Assembly: GCA_946557105.1 (NCBI GenBank)
Contig: CAMNSZ010000001.1
Location: 62,001 to 126,000 of the forward strand
Length of the DNA stretch: 64,000 nucleotides
Source: an uncultured Lachnospiraceae bacterium
GTDB taxonomy: Bacteria; Bacillota; Clostridia; Lachnospirales; Lachnospiraceae
Reading direction: 5' to 3'
Both the position numbers and the translations under genes were made by a program. Positions 26,805-35,888 of the stretch are shown here, one piece after another. The notes under the pieces were generated by a model, which saw only the letters and a list, made by a program, of their open reading frames with translations, had not been told where the DNA came from and ran no database searches. Numbering within the stretch: position 1 is the stretch's first letter; each line of letters begins with the position of its first letter.

Positions 26805-27866
26805 CTAGTCTATAATCAAATATAAAACGGTCACTAAGACCGGCATTGCACAACACAGCGCCATAGGCGCCAGCACCTTCCACCTACGGTAACAAACTGC
26901 GGCGCACAAGCCTATTACGCCCACAAGCATACAGGTCAGCAGCGCCCCCAATGTGCTGCAAAGACAGCCTGCCGCCATGCTGCACGCCAATAAGAGCCAA
27001 TAGACGGCGCCCGCGCCTTCCTCCTTTTGCAACTTTTCCAGCAACAGCAGCATGAGAAACAATAAAAAAGGGATTACAATGTTGGCCAAAACCGACTTGC
27101 CCTGCGCCGTCCTTACCAACAGAAAATTTTCTGCGGAATATACAGAATACCCCCCGAAAAGCACCAACAGCTCAATCACTACCATAAATAGAGGCAGCGC
27201 CTTATTCCGATTTCCCAGCATTTGCTTTCCCAGCATATAATAAATTCCGTAGGACATTACTATAAGCGCCATAGGCAGCGCTACCTGCGCCAGAACTACC
27301 GACGGTATGCCTGACGCTCTTGCAAGCAGAGCCACCCATATAGGAAAGGGAGCGAGTCCGTGTCTGGCGTCCAGCCCGGTGGTTCCCCCTGTATAGGGCA
27401 GCTTGCAATACATGGTATCGGCGTTTTCCGTAATAGTGGAAATCGCTACATAATAGGCATCATCTCCCTCCTCATATGCCATGAGACCCGCAAGCACCAG
27501 CTGAAGCGCCAGCAATGCCCAAAATACAATCCATAGAAGCCTATGCGGCTTCCTTTCATCGGTACCCTCTATAACCTGAAAATTTTGGATTCTTCTCTTT
27601 TTCCTACCAAAATGCAGCGATATGGAAAAAAGCAAAAGACAACCCGTATAAATCCAAAAAAGCTGCTGTACCATGGTAAATCTCTTTTCCAATAGTATCA
27701 ATGGCACACAAATACATTGAAATCCCGCCCACAGCAAAATCTGTCCGCTTATCCACATAAACGGCAGCCTTGCGGCGCCCTTATCCACCTTTACAAACAA
27801 ACTTCCCACAATTGTGGGGATAATAAACAATATAATACTCAGCTTCAATATCTGAATTGCTATCAT
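26805..27866 (-). CDS. Polytopic membrane protein, N-terminal half of a two-gene GT-C-like pair (DUF6077-like)
   Basis: 353 residues with about nine membrane helices. The stretch AYEEGDDAYYVAISTITEN after helix 4 gives an acidic extracytoplasmic loop in the place used for catalysis in GT-C enzymes, and GGTTGLDARHGLAPFPIWVALL follows. I recall this pattern from DUF6077 proteins, which are usually longer; here the second half is a separate gene. The ATG has GAGGAAAGC ahead. Part of the operon beginning at the WecE-type gene. Substrate unknown. Confidence 0.55.
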   Translation of the reverse strand: MIAIQILKLSIILFIIPTIVGSLFVKVDKGAARLPFMWISGQILLWAGFQCICVPLILLEKRFTMVQQLFWIYTGCLLLFSISLHFGRKKRRIQNFQVIEGTDERKPHRLLWIVFWALLALQLVLAGLMAYEEGDDAYYVAISTITENADTMYCKLPYTGGTTGLDARHGLAPFPIWVALLARASGIPSVVLAQVALPMALIVMSYGIYYMLGKQMLGNRNKALPLFMVVIELLVLFGGYSVYSAENFLLVRTAQGKSVLANIVIPFLLFLMLLLLEKLQKEEGAGAVYWLLLACSMAAGCLCSTLGALLTCMLVGVIGLCAAVCYRRWKVLAPMALCCAMPVLVTVLYLIID

Positions 27867-27945
27867 GCTTTCCTCATTTCCGCATTACTTACGCTTCTTT
27901 ACCGATACTCGTCCGCGCCTCTGCTCCTGCCGACATCTTAACGGC

Positions 27946-29754
27946 TCACTCCTCAGCCAATCCGTATAGGAAAATACGGTAATAACTCTCCTGTGTTTCA
28001 AAAGGCTCCTCCCGCAATAATACCAGCTTCTGCTCCTTAGCATTAATAATGTACGCCGCAGAAATAATAAACCTGCCTCCCAGCTTCTTAAAGCTGTCCA
28101 CGTCTAACTCATAATTATTAAAATAAAAGGTATTCTTTTCCATAGTATAATATCCGGGACATTCCGATGTAAAAAGATAACATCTGTTTCCCCATGTGTC
28201 ATAGTAATCTCTTAGATATTCATTTTTATCCAGCTCCGGCTTAATAATATTTCTGAAGCAATGCTTATAATTCAACGAATAATTGTTAGAATAGCCGTCC
28301 AGACAATAAAAGCCGTGATAATAAGCGGCAGCGGGGTCGATGCCAAGACTTGCCACACGATAATCCGCCTTATCCTGTTTTGTATACCGGGCAAGAAAGT
28401 CCTCCACCTGCTCCATTACCCCCACGGCATAATAATCACTGTAGCTGATTGCTTTATAATCAGAAATCAGCAGCTTCTGTAGATTGGGCTTCATGTCGCT
28501 TGAGACAAACACTTTAATTCCCGTTATCCCAAGTGCCGCAAGCATGGCAAGCAATCCAAAAACAGCTCCAAGCCGCTGAAGCACACCGCAGCTTTGCCTG
28601 CACCATTCAAGGGCAAAAGCCAGAGCACAGGCAGACAAAAGATACCAAAAGCAGGGGGCCAGCCATAAAAGCCTTTGCAGCTGAAAGGCTCCCAACGCCT
28701 CCAAACGGCTCCGCAGCGCAACCCCTGCAGCACTTTCCCAAAGCGCCGATACCGCCGCCAAAGACAAATTTATTCCGGCACACATTCCTATAACTGCAGC
28801 AAGACGCTTCTGTACCTCGCTCGCCTTCACGGCTCTTTTACGCCCGAATACTTCAAAAGCCCACACCGACGCAAACAAAATAAGCGCCGACGCCGCTGCC
28901 TGCAAAAAGTACAAATGCATATCCTCGCTATGCTGCCCTCCCTGCAATAAATTTTGGATAAACCGTTCCCAAAAGGGAACCGGCGTAAGCACATATTCCG
29001 CCTTATGAGAAATCATATCCGACGCGCCGTCGGCTCCAACCCCCAACATTTGCTTTATCAATGTGAAATTTTCCAGTATATAGAGAAACAGCAGCACAAG
29101 CCATGCTCCTCCAAGACGAAGGGCCTTTTGCTTCACGGCTCCCGTCCGCTTCTCATGCACAAACTCCCCCACAGCCCACATGGCAAGTATTCCCAGAATC
29201 CCAAAACCCACCAATACCATAGAGGAGGTCAACGCATAACAAATCACATAGCCGAAGGCACGCTTTACATGTTCTCCCCGTCTGATTTGCAGGAGGCAAA
29301 AAGCAAGGAGCGGAATTCCGTATTGTGAAAGCCCATAGACAGGCAGAAATGGCAGATAAGCATATAACACCCCTGTTACCGCCGCTACCCCCCTGCAATC
29401 CGTAAATTCTTTTACGAGAAAATACATACCAATATACCCGCACAAACTGCCTATCATCTGCATACTTACAAGGGCGGCAAAATAATCCCCTGTGAGAAAC
29501 AGCAGCACAAAGGCCGGCGCCGGAAGCGTAAGAGCCGTCTTTAAGGCTCCCCCCATAAATTCCGGCAGAACATTTCCCTGAAACAGATGCTTTGCCTGCA
29601 AAATATAGGCAATCATTTCCCCGTCCAGCTGGTCATGGTAAGTTATAACAGAATTTTCACCTAAAATCAAATAAGGCGCCAGCATCAATAACACTGCCGC
29701 CGCTCCGGCAAAGAACCACGCCTTATTAAATTTCTCCGCTGTCCGAATATGCAT
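27946..29754 (-). CDS. Large polytopic membrane protein, GT-C-like (DUF6044-like)
   Basis: 602 residues with 11 or so helices and a C-terminal soluble domain of about 170 residues after the last helix. The first loop has VITYHDQLDGEMIAYILQAKHL, acidic and in the GT-C catalytic position. The sequence resembles DUF6044/YfhO-like proteins. Its ATG lies inside the previous gene (29-base overlap in another frame) with AAGGGA ahead, so translation is coupled. A Und-P-sugar-dependent glycosyltransferase is likely but unproven. Confidence 0.6.
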   Translation of the reverse strand: MHIRTAEKFNKAWFFAGAAAVLLMLAPYLILGENSVITYHDQLDGEMIAYILQAKHLFQGNVLPEFMGGALKTALTLPAPAFVLLFLTGDYFAALVSMQMIGSLCGYIGMYFLVKEFTDCRGVAAVTGVLYAYLPFLPVYGLSQYGIPLLAFCLLQIRRGEHVKRAFGYVICYALTSSMVLVGFGILGILAMWAVGEFVHEKRTGAVKQKALRLGGAWLVLLFLYILENFTLIKQMLGVGADGASDMISHKAEYVLTPVPFWERFIQNLLQGGQHSEDMHLYFLQAAASALILFASVWAFEVFGRKRAVKASEVQKRLAAVIGMCAGINLSLAAVSALWESAAGVALRSRLEALGAFQLQRLLWLAPCFWYLLSACALAFALEWCRQSCGVLQRLGAVFGLLAMLAALGITGIKVFVSSDMKPNLQKLLISDYKAISYSDYYAVGVMEQVEDFLARYTKQDKADYRVASLGIDPAAAYYHGFYCLDGYSNNYSLNYKHCFRNIIKPELDKNEYLRDYYDTWGNRCYLFTSECPGYYTMEKNTFYFNNYELDVDSFKKLGGRFIISAAYIINAKEQKLVLLREEPFETQESYYRIFLYGLAEE

Positions 29755-31132
29755 ACATTTTTCCCTTTTTCGTCGTCAAAATCATCCATGCCGTCCAGAG
29801 ACAGGTTACGAGAACGCTGTTCTTATAATCCATAATGCCTGCGCCCTGCATGGTATACCACCCCACCAGCCCCGCTGCAAAAATAACACAGCAAAACACG
29901 CATAGTATACTACTCCAAGACTTTATTCTTCTATCGAAAGCTAAGGTAAGACATGTGTAAAGCATCTGCCCCGCCGCCGCAAGTAAAAGCCCTACGACAA
30001 AAAACCATGCGCTATAGTTTACATAATGCTTTGTCAGCCCGGGAAGCCTCTCCCTCATAACCTCATAATTTCTCGCCGAATAGGATTCATAAGCCCTCCC
30101 TTCCAGCTGCAGCTGCAGCGCAACGGGAGACACCGTATAGGCGACCGCATCCAAAAGAATTTCTCGCTTAACCTTTTGTCGATAAACCTGCCATGCCGCC
30201 TGAGCAACCTCCACGTATATCTCTTCCGCGCGCTCGACCCCCACATACCGCTCGATTGTAGGTCCGAACACCTTAACCATATTGTCCGCATAGGTAATAC
30301 ATTCCGTGATTTTCTCACTGTCCATACACTCCTTTAATTCCTCCGGCCAATATGAATAAATCTCTCCCAAACAGGTCCATGCCATTCTGCAGACAAGCGC
30401 CGAGGGAATACTCCTATGCATTTTCCCGTAGCTTCCCTCCACCTGAGAAAGACTTTGAGCTCCTAAGATTAATCCTGCGAATGCACATACTAAGATTAAA
30501 TTGTACACTATACTGATTTTTCTATCCTTCCAAAGCTTCGCCGCATCAAACATGAATACAAACAAAACCGGCAATGCGCCAAGATAAAGGTATTCCGGCA
30601 TAAGCAGCGCCGCCGCAAGCCAAAAGGCACAAGCCTTCATAAGCTGCGCTGCCTTAGGCGCCCCTTTCCGGATTGCGTCAAAGACAAACGAAAGCTCCAT
30701 AAGAATACAGGAGCCGGTTAAGGAATGAGGTAATATTGCCATGTGACACTGCATAGCCATAGGTACGGTCAGCATTGCCAGACTTCCCCAGACACCCCAA
30801 AAACCTTTTGACCTATGTATGCTCTGCAAAAATCTATGGGAGGCACAGGCCCCATAAGTAAGCTGCAAAACATACATAATCCCGAAAAAAGGAACATGAA
30901 ATAATTTCTCTATAAGGCGGGCAAACAACAGAAGCACAGGATATAAAACTCCTGTATATTCGTCACACAAAAATGATTTGCTGACTTCCACATAAAAATC
31001 GCTCTCTCCAAACTGCATAACGCCCGCAAAGGAACCGCACATCCAGAAAATTCCCATTATTATCTGAACGCAAAGACCTATAAAAACTATCCTGCTTATC
31101 ACTGCAAGAATATATGTGGCTGCCTTTCGCAT
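29726..31132 (-). CDS. Polytopic membrane protein of unknown function
   Basis: 468 residues with about ten helices. After helix 1 comes MQFGESDFYVEVSKSFLCDEYTG, an acidic loop like that of GT-C enzymes. I do not recognise a named family. It starts 9 bases after the WecE-type aminotransferase stop and overlaps the next gene, so it belongs to that operon. A glycan-modifying membrane enzyme is the best guess. Confidence 0.5.
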   Translation of the reverse strand: MRKAATYILAVISRIVFIGLCVQIIMGIFWMCGSFAGVMQFGESDFYVEVSKSFLCDEYTGVLYPVLLLFARLIEKLFHVPFFGIMYVLQLTYGACASHRFLQSIHRSKGFWGVWGSLAMLTVPMAMQCHMAILPHSLTGSCILMELSFVFDAIRKGAPKAAQLMKACAFWLAAALLMPEYLYLGALPVLFVFMFDAAKLWKDRKISIVYNLILVCAFAGLILGAQSLSQVEGSYGKMHRSIPSALVCRMAWTCLGEIYSYWPEELKECMDSEKITECITYADNMVKVFGPTIERYVGVERAEEIYVEVAQAAWQVYRQKVKREILLDAVAYTVSPVALQLQLEGRAYESYSARNYEVMRERLPGLTKHYVNYSAWFFVVGLLLAAAGQMLYTCLTLAFDRRIKSWSSILCVFCCVIFAAGLVGWYTMQGAGIMDYKNSVLVTCLWTAWMILTTKKGKMYAYSDSGEI

Positions 31133-31141
31133 ATTTACACC

Positions 31142-32272
31142 TTAACTCCCGTAAAATTCACGGATCACTTTACAAATAAAATCCACCTGCTCCAAAGTCA
31201 GTCCATAGTACATGGGAAGACGTGCAAGGCGCTCGCTCTCTTTGGTGGTATATCTGTCTACGCCGTGGAATCGGCCAAACTTTTTACCGGCAGGAGCCGT
31301 GTGAAGAGGAATATAATGAAATACCGATAAAATGCCGTTCTCCTTCAGGTAAGCAATCAACGCCGTCCTCTCTTCAATATCCTTCGCCTTGATAAAAAAC
31401 ATATGGGCATTATGCACACATTCCTTAGGAACAACGGGCAGCTCCAGCCTTTCTGACTCCGCCAGAGGAAGCAAATTTTCATAATATCGGTTCCAGCAGG
31501 CAATCCTTGCGTCATTCATCTCATCCGCCATCTCCAGCTGCGCATAGAGATAAGCGGCGTTCATATCGCTGGGCAGATAAGACGAACCATAATTTACCCA
31601 TGTGTATTTGTCAATCTGGCCCCTGTAATACTTACTGCGGTTAGTACCCTTCTCGCGTATAACCTCCGCCGATTCTATATTTCGTTCATCCCGAATCAAC
31701 AGAGCGCCGCCTTCGCCCATACTATAGTTCTTCGTCTCGTGAAAGCTAAAGCATCCAAAATCACCAAAGGTTCCCAATGCCTTCCCCTTATAGGTTGACA
31801 TAATTCCCTGAGCCGCATCCTCTATGACTATCAGATTATGCTTTGCGGCAATGCTCATAATGGTGTCCATCTCACATGCGACTCCCGCATAATGTACCGG
31901 CACAATTGCCCTTGTCCTGTCTGTGATTGCATCCTCGATTAATGTTTCGTCGATATTCATGGTATCCGGGCGAATGTCCACAAACACAGGCACCGCTCCC
32001 CTTAATACAAAGGCGTCCGCAGTGGAAACAAACGTATAGGCAGGCATTATAATCTCGTCTCCCTCCTTTATTTCGGCAAGCAGCGCCGCCATTTCCGTAG
32101 CATGAGTACAAGAGGTTGTCAGAAGACACTTCGCGGTTCCCGTTTTCTCTTCAATCCATTCGTTACATCTGCGAGTGTAGGCTCCGTCTCCGCAAATCTT
32201 CTGATTTTCAACACACTCCTTGATATAATCCATAGCCCTGTCCGCACAGGGCGGTACATTAAAATTTATCAT
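31142..32272 (-). CDS. rffA: dTDP-4-amino-4,6-dideoxygalactose transaminase (WecE type)
   Basis: PLP aminotransferase of the DegT/DnrJ/EryC1 family that uses dTDP-4-keto-6-deoxyglucose (from RfbB) and glutamate to give dTDP-Fuc4N. The match to E. coli WecE as I recall it is close along the length: CGDGAYTRRCNEW, RPDTMNIDETLIEDAITD, HYAGVACEMDTIM, EDAAQGIMSTYKG, and the PLP lysine in SFHETKNY. From ATG at 32272 (GGGAG ahead) it has 376 residues, the length of WecE. The frame extends 27 codons upstream and is discounted. A GNAT at 53346 could acetylate the product. It is not a PseC-type enzyme by these motifs. Confidence 0.92.
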   Translation of the reverse strand: MINFNVPPCADRAMDYIKECVENQKICGDGAYTRRCNEWIEEKTGTAKCLLTTSCTHATEMAALLAEIKEGDEIIMPAYTFVSTADAFVLRGAVPVFVDIRPDTMNIDETLIEDAITDRTRAIVPVHYAGVACEMDTIMSIAAKHNLIVIEDAAQGIMSTYKGKALGTFGDFGCFSFHETKNYSMGEGGALLIRDERNIESAEVIREKGTNRSKYYRGQIDKYTWVNYGSSYLPSDMNAAYLYAQLEMADEMNDARIACWNRYYENLLPLAESERLELPVVPKECVHNAHMFFIKAKDIEERTALIAYLKENGILSVFHYIPLHTAPAGKKFGRFHGVDRYTTKESERLARLPMYYGLTLEQVDFICKVIREFYGS

Positions 32273-32479
32273 TTTTACTCCCATCTGTCTGCTTCGGCAG
32301 ACACTTAAATTCAATAGTTGAAAGTTCTTTCCTTCCAACCTGATGCTCATCAACCCTCCGTTGAATACATCTACGGTACCATTATCAGCAAAGACTCCCG
32401 CCGCAAAGGAAATATCTTATTTTGGCAATCCCTGCCGTATGTGCGGCGCTATCATATATACTAAGGTATAGCACCTGAT

Positions 32480-33442
32480 TTATCTGTTCTTTGACCTCCA
32501 TGCCCCGCTTACATTTCCTTGCACGTTTCCGGTCACACTTCTGATAATATACTTGGGCCTGCCCTTTACTTCCTCATATATTCTTGCAATATAATGTCCA
32601 ATCACACCCAGACTCAACATAATAAAGCCTCCTATGATCAGTATCAGCAAAATAACCGTTGTAAAGCCCTCTACTGCTGTTCCCATCAAATATTTCACAA
32701 GAGTCTGGATTGCAAGTATTCCGCTGAATAAAATTGAAATTACTCCCATGACGGTCACAAGCTGTAACGGAAGAGTGCTAAAGGACGTGGCGTTTGCCAC
32801 CGCATATTTCATCAGGCTTAAAAAAGACCACTTACCGGTTCCAAACTGCCGTTCCTGCACCTCATATTCAATACTCTCCGTCTTAAATCCCGCCCAAAAG
32901 CTAAGCGCCCGGAAAAAGGTGTTTCTCTCCGGCAGCTCTAAAAGCACATCCACCACCTTGCGGTCCAAAAGCTTAAAGTCGGAGGAGGCGCTCATATCCA
33001 TTTTGATAAGCCTGCTCATCACCTTGTAAAACAGCCCCGCCGACAGCTTATAAAAAATACTCTCCTTGCCTCTGTTTGACTTTATGCCTTCTACAATCTC
33101 CGCACCCTCCAGCCAAAGCTTCCACATCTTGGGAATCACCTCCGGCGGATGCTGTAGGTCGCAATCCATTACAATCACCGCATCTCCGCTTGTCAACTCA
33201 AGCCCTGCAAAAATTCCTGCCTCCTTGCCGAAATTTCTGCTGAATTCCGCTCCCTTAATACAGGGGTTTTCAGACGCCGCCTTCTGTATTTCCCGAAAGG
33301 TTCCATCCTTAGAGCCGTCGCTGATAAAAACCAGCTCATAATCTATTTCATTCTCCGTAAGAAGCTGCGAAATCACCTTCGACGTGTTCTCAATATTTTG
33401 TTCTTCATTATACGCCGGTAGTACAATCGACAGTAAAGCCAT
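32480..33442 (-). CDS. GtrB-like polyprenyl-phosphate glycosyltransferase
   Basis: A 320-residue GT2 enzyme that loads a hexose on undecaprenyl phosphate. Catalytic part: LSIVLPAYNEE, VFISDGSKDGT, VIVMDCDLQHPPE, FSRNFGKEAG. Two C-terminal helices (about 230-300) and the juxtamembrane YIARIYEEVKGRPKYI are those of the GtrB/DPM group. The GtrII-type gene lies 11 bases upstream in the same operon, so the pair mirrors the phage/Shigella O-antigen glucosylation system. The start has AGGAGG. Donor is probably UDP-glucose by family, not proven. Confidence 0.9.
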   Translation of the reverse strand: MALLSIVLPAYNEEQNIENTSKVISQLLTENEIDYELVFISDGSKDGTFREIQKAASENPCIKGAEFSRNFGKEAGIFAGLELTSGDAVIVMDCDLQHPPEVIPKMWKLWLEGAEIVEGIKSNRGKESIFYKLSAGLFYKVMSRLIKMDMSASSDFKLLDRKVVDVLLELPERNTFFRALSFWAGFKTESIEYEVQERQFGTGKWSFLSLMKYAVANATSFSTLPLQLVTVMGVISILFSGILAIQTLVKYLMGTAVEGFTTVILLILIIGGFIMLSLGVIGHYIARIYEEVKGRPKYIIRSVTGNVQGNVSGAWRSKNR

Positions 33443-33453
33443 CTATCTTCCTC

Positions 33454-35007
33454 CTAATTACGGTTTACATTTTCCGTCTTCACATACAGAATTCCGTCCA
33501 CCACTTTGGTAGAATTCTTTCCCGGAAAGCTGTCCAGCGCTATATATTCCTCGGAATAATAAATATCCGACATAACCTCCGGCTCCAAAAAATTCAGCGT
33601 TGCTCCAAGATAGTGCTTCATAAACGCCTGATAATTGGCTCCCGTATATAAAAGGCTGTCACCGCTCATACCTATCATATTGGAGGTCACCTTCCATGTA
33701 ATATCCGTAGGTGGAAATTGTTCGTCTCCCACCACACCTATCATTGCGATAGGAATCCCCTGATAATATCCATCCGTCTGCTCGATCCTGTCAAGAAGCC
33801 TTACACAATAGGCGTAGGTTTTCTCGTAACGCTTCTGCAGATTGGCATATGCTATATTATCCGTTATTCCATAGTTAAAAATCAAAAGCGCCGCTGCTAT
33901 AAGCGCTCCCCATTCCATATACGCGGCGCCTCGCCGCGCCTCGCCCGCATATCTGTGAATAAAATCCACCATAAAAATCAAATACAACACCCATTGGTAT
34001 CTCATCAACAAATGATAGGTCACCTCGGGTGAAACAATCAAAATAATATTGGTGGCCACAGGAAGCCCTGCGGCAAGTAATATTATTATAACGAAAAACC
34101 AGATATTCTTCCACCATTTTCTCCGCAAAAACAATATAATCGAAACCGTCAGGGCAAGCCCCATTAAAACCGCAAAGCCTATAAAGGAAAAAAAATTGTT
34201 AAACAATACGTTCCCCTTGAGAGTAAAAGAGAAAAAATCATCATACACATTTATCAGACTTGCCCAAAAACCATTGCCCGAAACGTTTCCCATACCGTTG
34301 ATTCCCTGATAGGAGGCCAATTCCTTTCCCTGCAGTTTCAACAGTACTTGCAGTATAACAAAATATAGCGCTACCCCCAAACCTCCCATATACAGAAAGC
34401 GGGCGCCTGCTTTCACTTTATCCCTCAAAGTACCTTCCCCCATTGCCAAAAGAAGGAGCATGTACGCGCAAAGCAGCACTGCAAAGGAAAGATACGCCTG
34501 ATAGGTTCCCATGCTAAACGCCAGACAGACGGCGCCTCCCAGAAACCCATACCTATATTTTTGGGTGAGCATAACGGAAAAAACGGCAAGGAATAACGCC
34601 AGCATATATCCATCCAGTGTAAAGACATAGGCAAAGGTGGACGACAATGCCGGAAACGCCGGCAAAAGCCCGCTTATTAATACAATTATCACTCTGTTCC
34701 TAAGCCCGAGAAGTTCCGTCAACGCCGCCGCCGTACAGGACAGACAGACAAGACCCAGCATTCCAATCACCCACGGCAGAGTAAAATAAGACGAAAGTCC
34801 ACAGGCAACCGTCAAAAACCACCTGCCGGAAGTTATCATATTTTGATCAAAATACATACTGTCCAGACCGTCATGATTGGGAATATCCCACAATAGCACC
34901 GGCATATGAACTAATATTCCTACGGCAAATGCCGCTCCGAAAGCAAGCTTCCACTCCGGTTTAATATGCTGTTTTAACTTTTGAAATGTCTGTAAGGGCG
35001 TATTCAT
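33454..35007 (-). CDS. GtrII-type membrane glucosyltransferase
   Basis: About 517 residues with roughly 11 helices. NHDGLDSMYFDQNMITSGRW in the first outer loop and the helix pattern match the Glucos_trans_II (GtrII) family, which moves glucose from Und-P-Glc to a surface glycan on the outer side of the membrane. It has a C-terminal soluble tail of about 120 residues. ATG at 35007 has AGGAG 5 bases ahead; an in-frame GTG two codons earlier overlaps the site. Paired with GtrB downstream. Acceptor could be the nonulosonate glycan of the same operon. Confidence 0.8.
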   Translation of the reverse strand: MNTPLQTFQKLKQHIKPEWKLAFGAAFAVGILVHMPVLLWDIPNHDGLDSMYFDQNMITSGRWFLTVACGLSSYFTLPWVIGMLGLVCLSCTAAALTELLGLRNRVIIVLISGLLPAFPALSSTFAYVFTLDGYMLALFLAVFSVMLTQKYRYGFLGGAVCLAFSMGTYQAYLSFAVLLCAYMLLLLAMGEGTLRDKVKAGARFLYMGGLGVALYFVILQVLLKLQGKELASYQGINGMGNVSGNGFWASLINVYDDFFSFTLKGNVLFNNFFSFIGFAVLMGLALTVSIILFLRRKWWKNIWFFVIIILLAAGLPVATNIILIVSPEVTYHLLMRYQWVLYLIFMVDFIHRYAGEARRGAAYMEWGALIAAALLIFNYGITDNIAYANLQKRYEKTYAYCVRLLDRIEQTDGYYQGIPIAMIGVVGDEQFPPTDITWKVTSNMIGMSGDSLLYTGANYQAFMKHYLGATLNFLEPEVMSDIYYSEEYIALDSFPGKNSTKVVDGILYVKTENVNRN

Positions 35008-35039
35008 TATCACTCCTCATTTCTGCGCTGCTCTTAACG

Positions 35040-35888
35040 TTACTGTTTACTCAGATACTGCGCAAGCCTCCGCGCAATCATGCTTCTGCCGGTATCATTG
35101 GGATGAACCCCGTCTTTTGTATATTTTTTCCAGTTCTCCCATTCCCCTGTGGAATAGAAATCATGATACAAATCAATAATCTCCACATCGAGCTCTCCGG
35201 CAAGTGTAAGCTCCGCTTCCACATACCCTTCAAGGAACCCATTTCCCGTATCATACTCCTCACAGGTAAGCCCCTGCGCCGTATACCATGTATAAGTAGG
35301 CGTCACCAAAATAATACGCATATCGGAATACTGCCTGCGAAGCTCCTCAATAATACTTTTAAGCGCCCCCGTAAAGGTATACTCATTATAGGGAGAGGTC
35401 TCGTCCGTAAGCGCCGAAGCACTGTGATAATCGTTTAGACCGTGACCGATAATCAGAATCTCCACCTTGTCAAAATCCAGCTTTTCCAAAGCATTTATAA
35501 TTTCAGGAAAATACTCTGTAGCGGGCTCTCTGATACGCAGAGCCTGCTGTACGCCAAAGTCCTCCGCAATAATGGATTTTGAAAGCGCTGCCATGGAAAA
35601 AGAATCCTTTCCGTAGGCAAGCCTCTTTTCCCTGTCCTGACGGCTCAGACAAGTGCCTCCCATGGCTCCGTTAAAGACCTTCTCTCCCAAAAGCTCGGAC
35701 AGCTGCGCCGGAATGCTTGTCTCGTCACGGCATTCGCCCATAATACTGTCTCCCAATACTACGATTCCGGGTGTCTGCCCCTCCTGCGCCGTCGCCCCTC
35801 CACCGTATGTGAAAAGAAACGCAAGTAAAAACACAAACGCCGCCAAAGCGCCAAAAATAATTTCTTCTATTTCTTTTTTTTTCTTCAT
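35040..35888 (-). CDS. Membrane-anchored SGNH/GDSL esterase
   Basis: About 282 residues with one anchor helix (IIFGALAAFVFLLAFLF). All SGNH blocks are visible: VVLGDSIMGE (Ser), GAMGGTCLS (Gly), IIGHGLNDYHS (Asn) and DGVHPND (Asp, His). It should remove or add acyl groups on a surface glycan. ATG at 35888 overlaps the pseG stop as ATGA, with GGAAGGA ahead, so it is translationally linked to the nonulosonate genes and probably acts on that sugar. Paralogues lie at 24860 (inactive) and 49342. Confidence 0.85.
   Translation of the reverse strand: MKKKKEIEEIIFGALAAFVFLLAFLFTYGGGATAQEGQTPGIVVLGDSIMGECRDETSIPAQLSELLGEKVFNGAMGGTCLSRQDREKRLAYGKDSFSMAALSKSIIAEDFGVQQALRIREPATEYFPEIINALEKLDFDKVEILIIGHGLNDYHSASALTDETSPYNEYTFTGALKSIIEELRRQYSDMRIILVTPTYTWYTAQGLTCEEYDTGNGFLEGYVEAELTLAGELDVEIIDLYHDFYSTGEWENWKKYTKDGVHPNDTGRSMIARRLAQYLSKQ

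Noticed and set aside
31142..32272. PseC (aminotransferase of the pseudaminic pathway)
   Set aside because: Motifs and the 376-residue length match WecE much better.
32445..32475. 8-bp hairpin after the GtrB-like gene (GGTGCTAT/ATAGCGCC)
   Set aside because: No T tract follows on the minus strand, so I do not call a terminator, although it may end the nonulosonate operon transcript.
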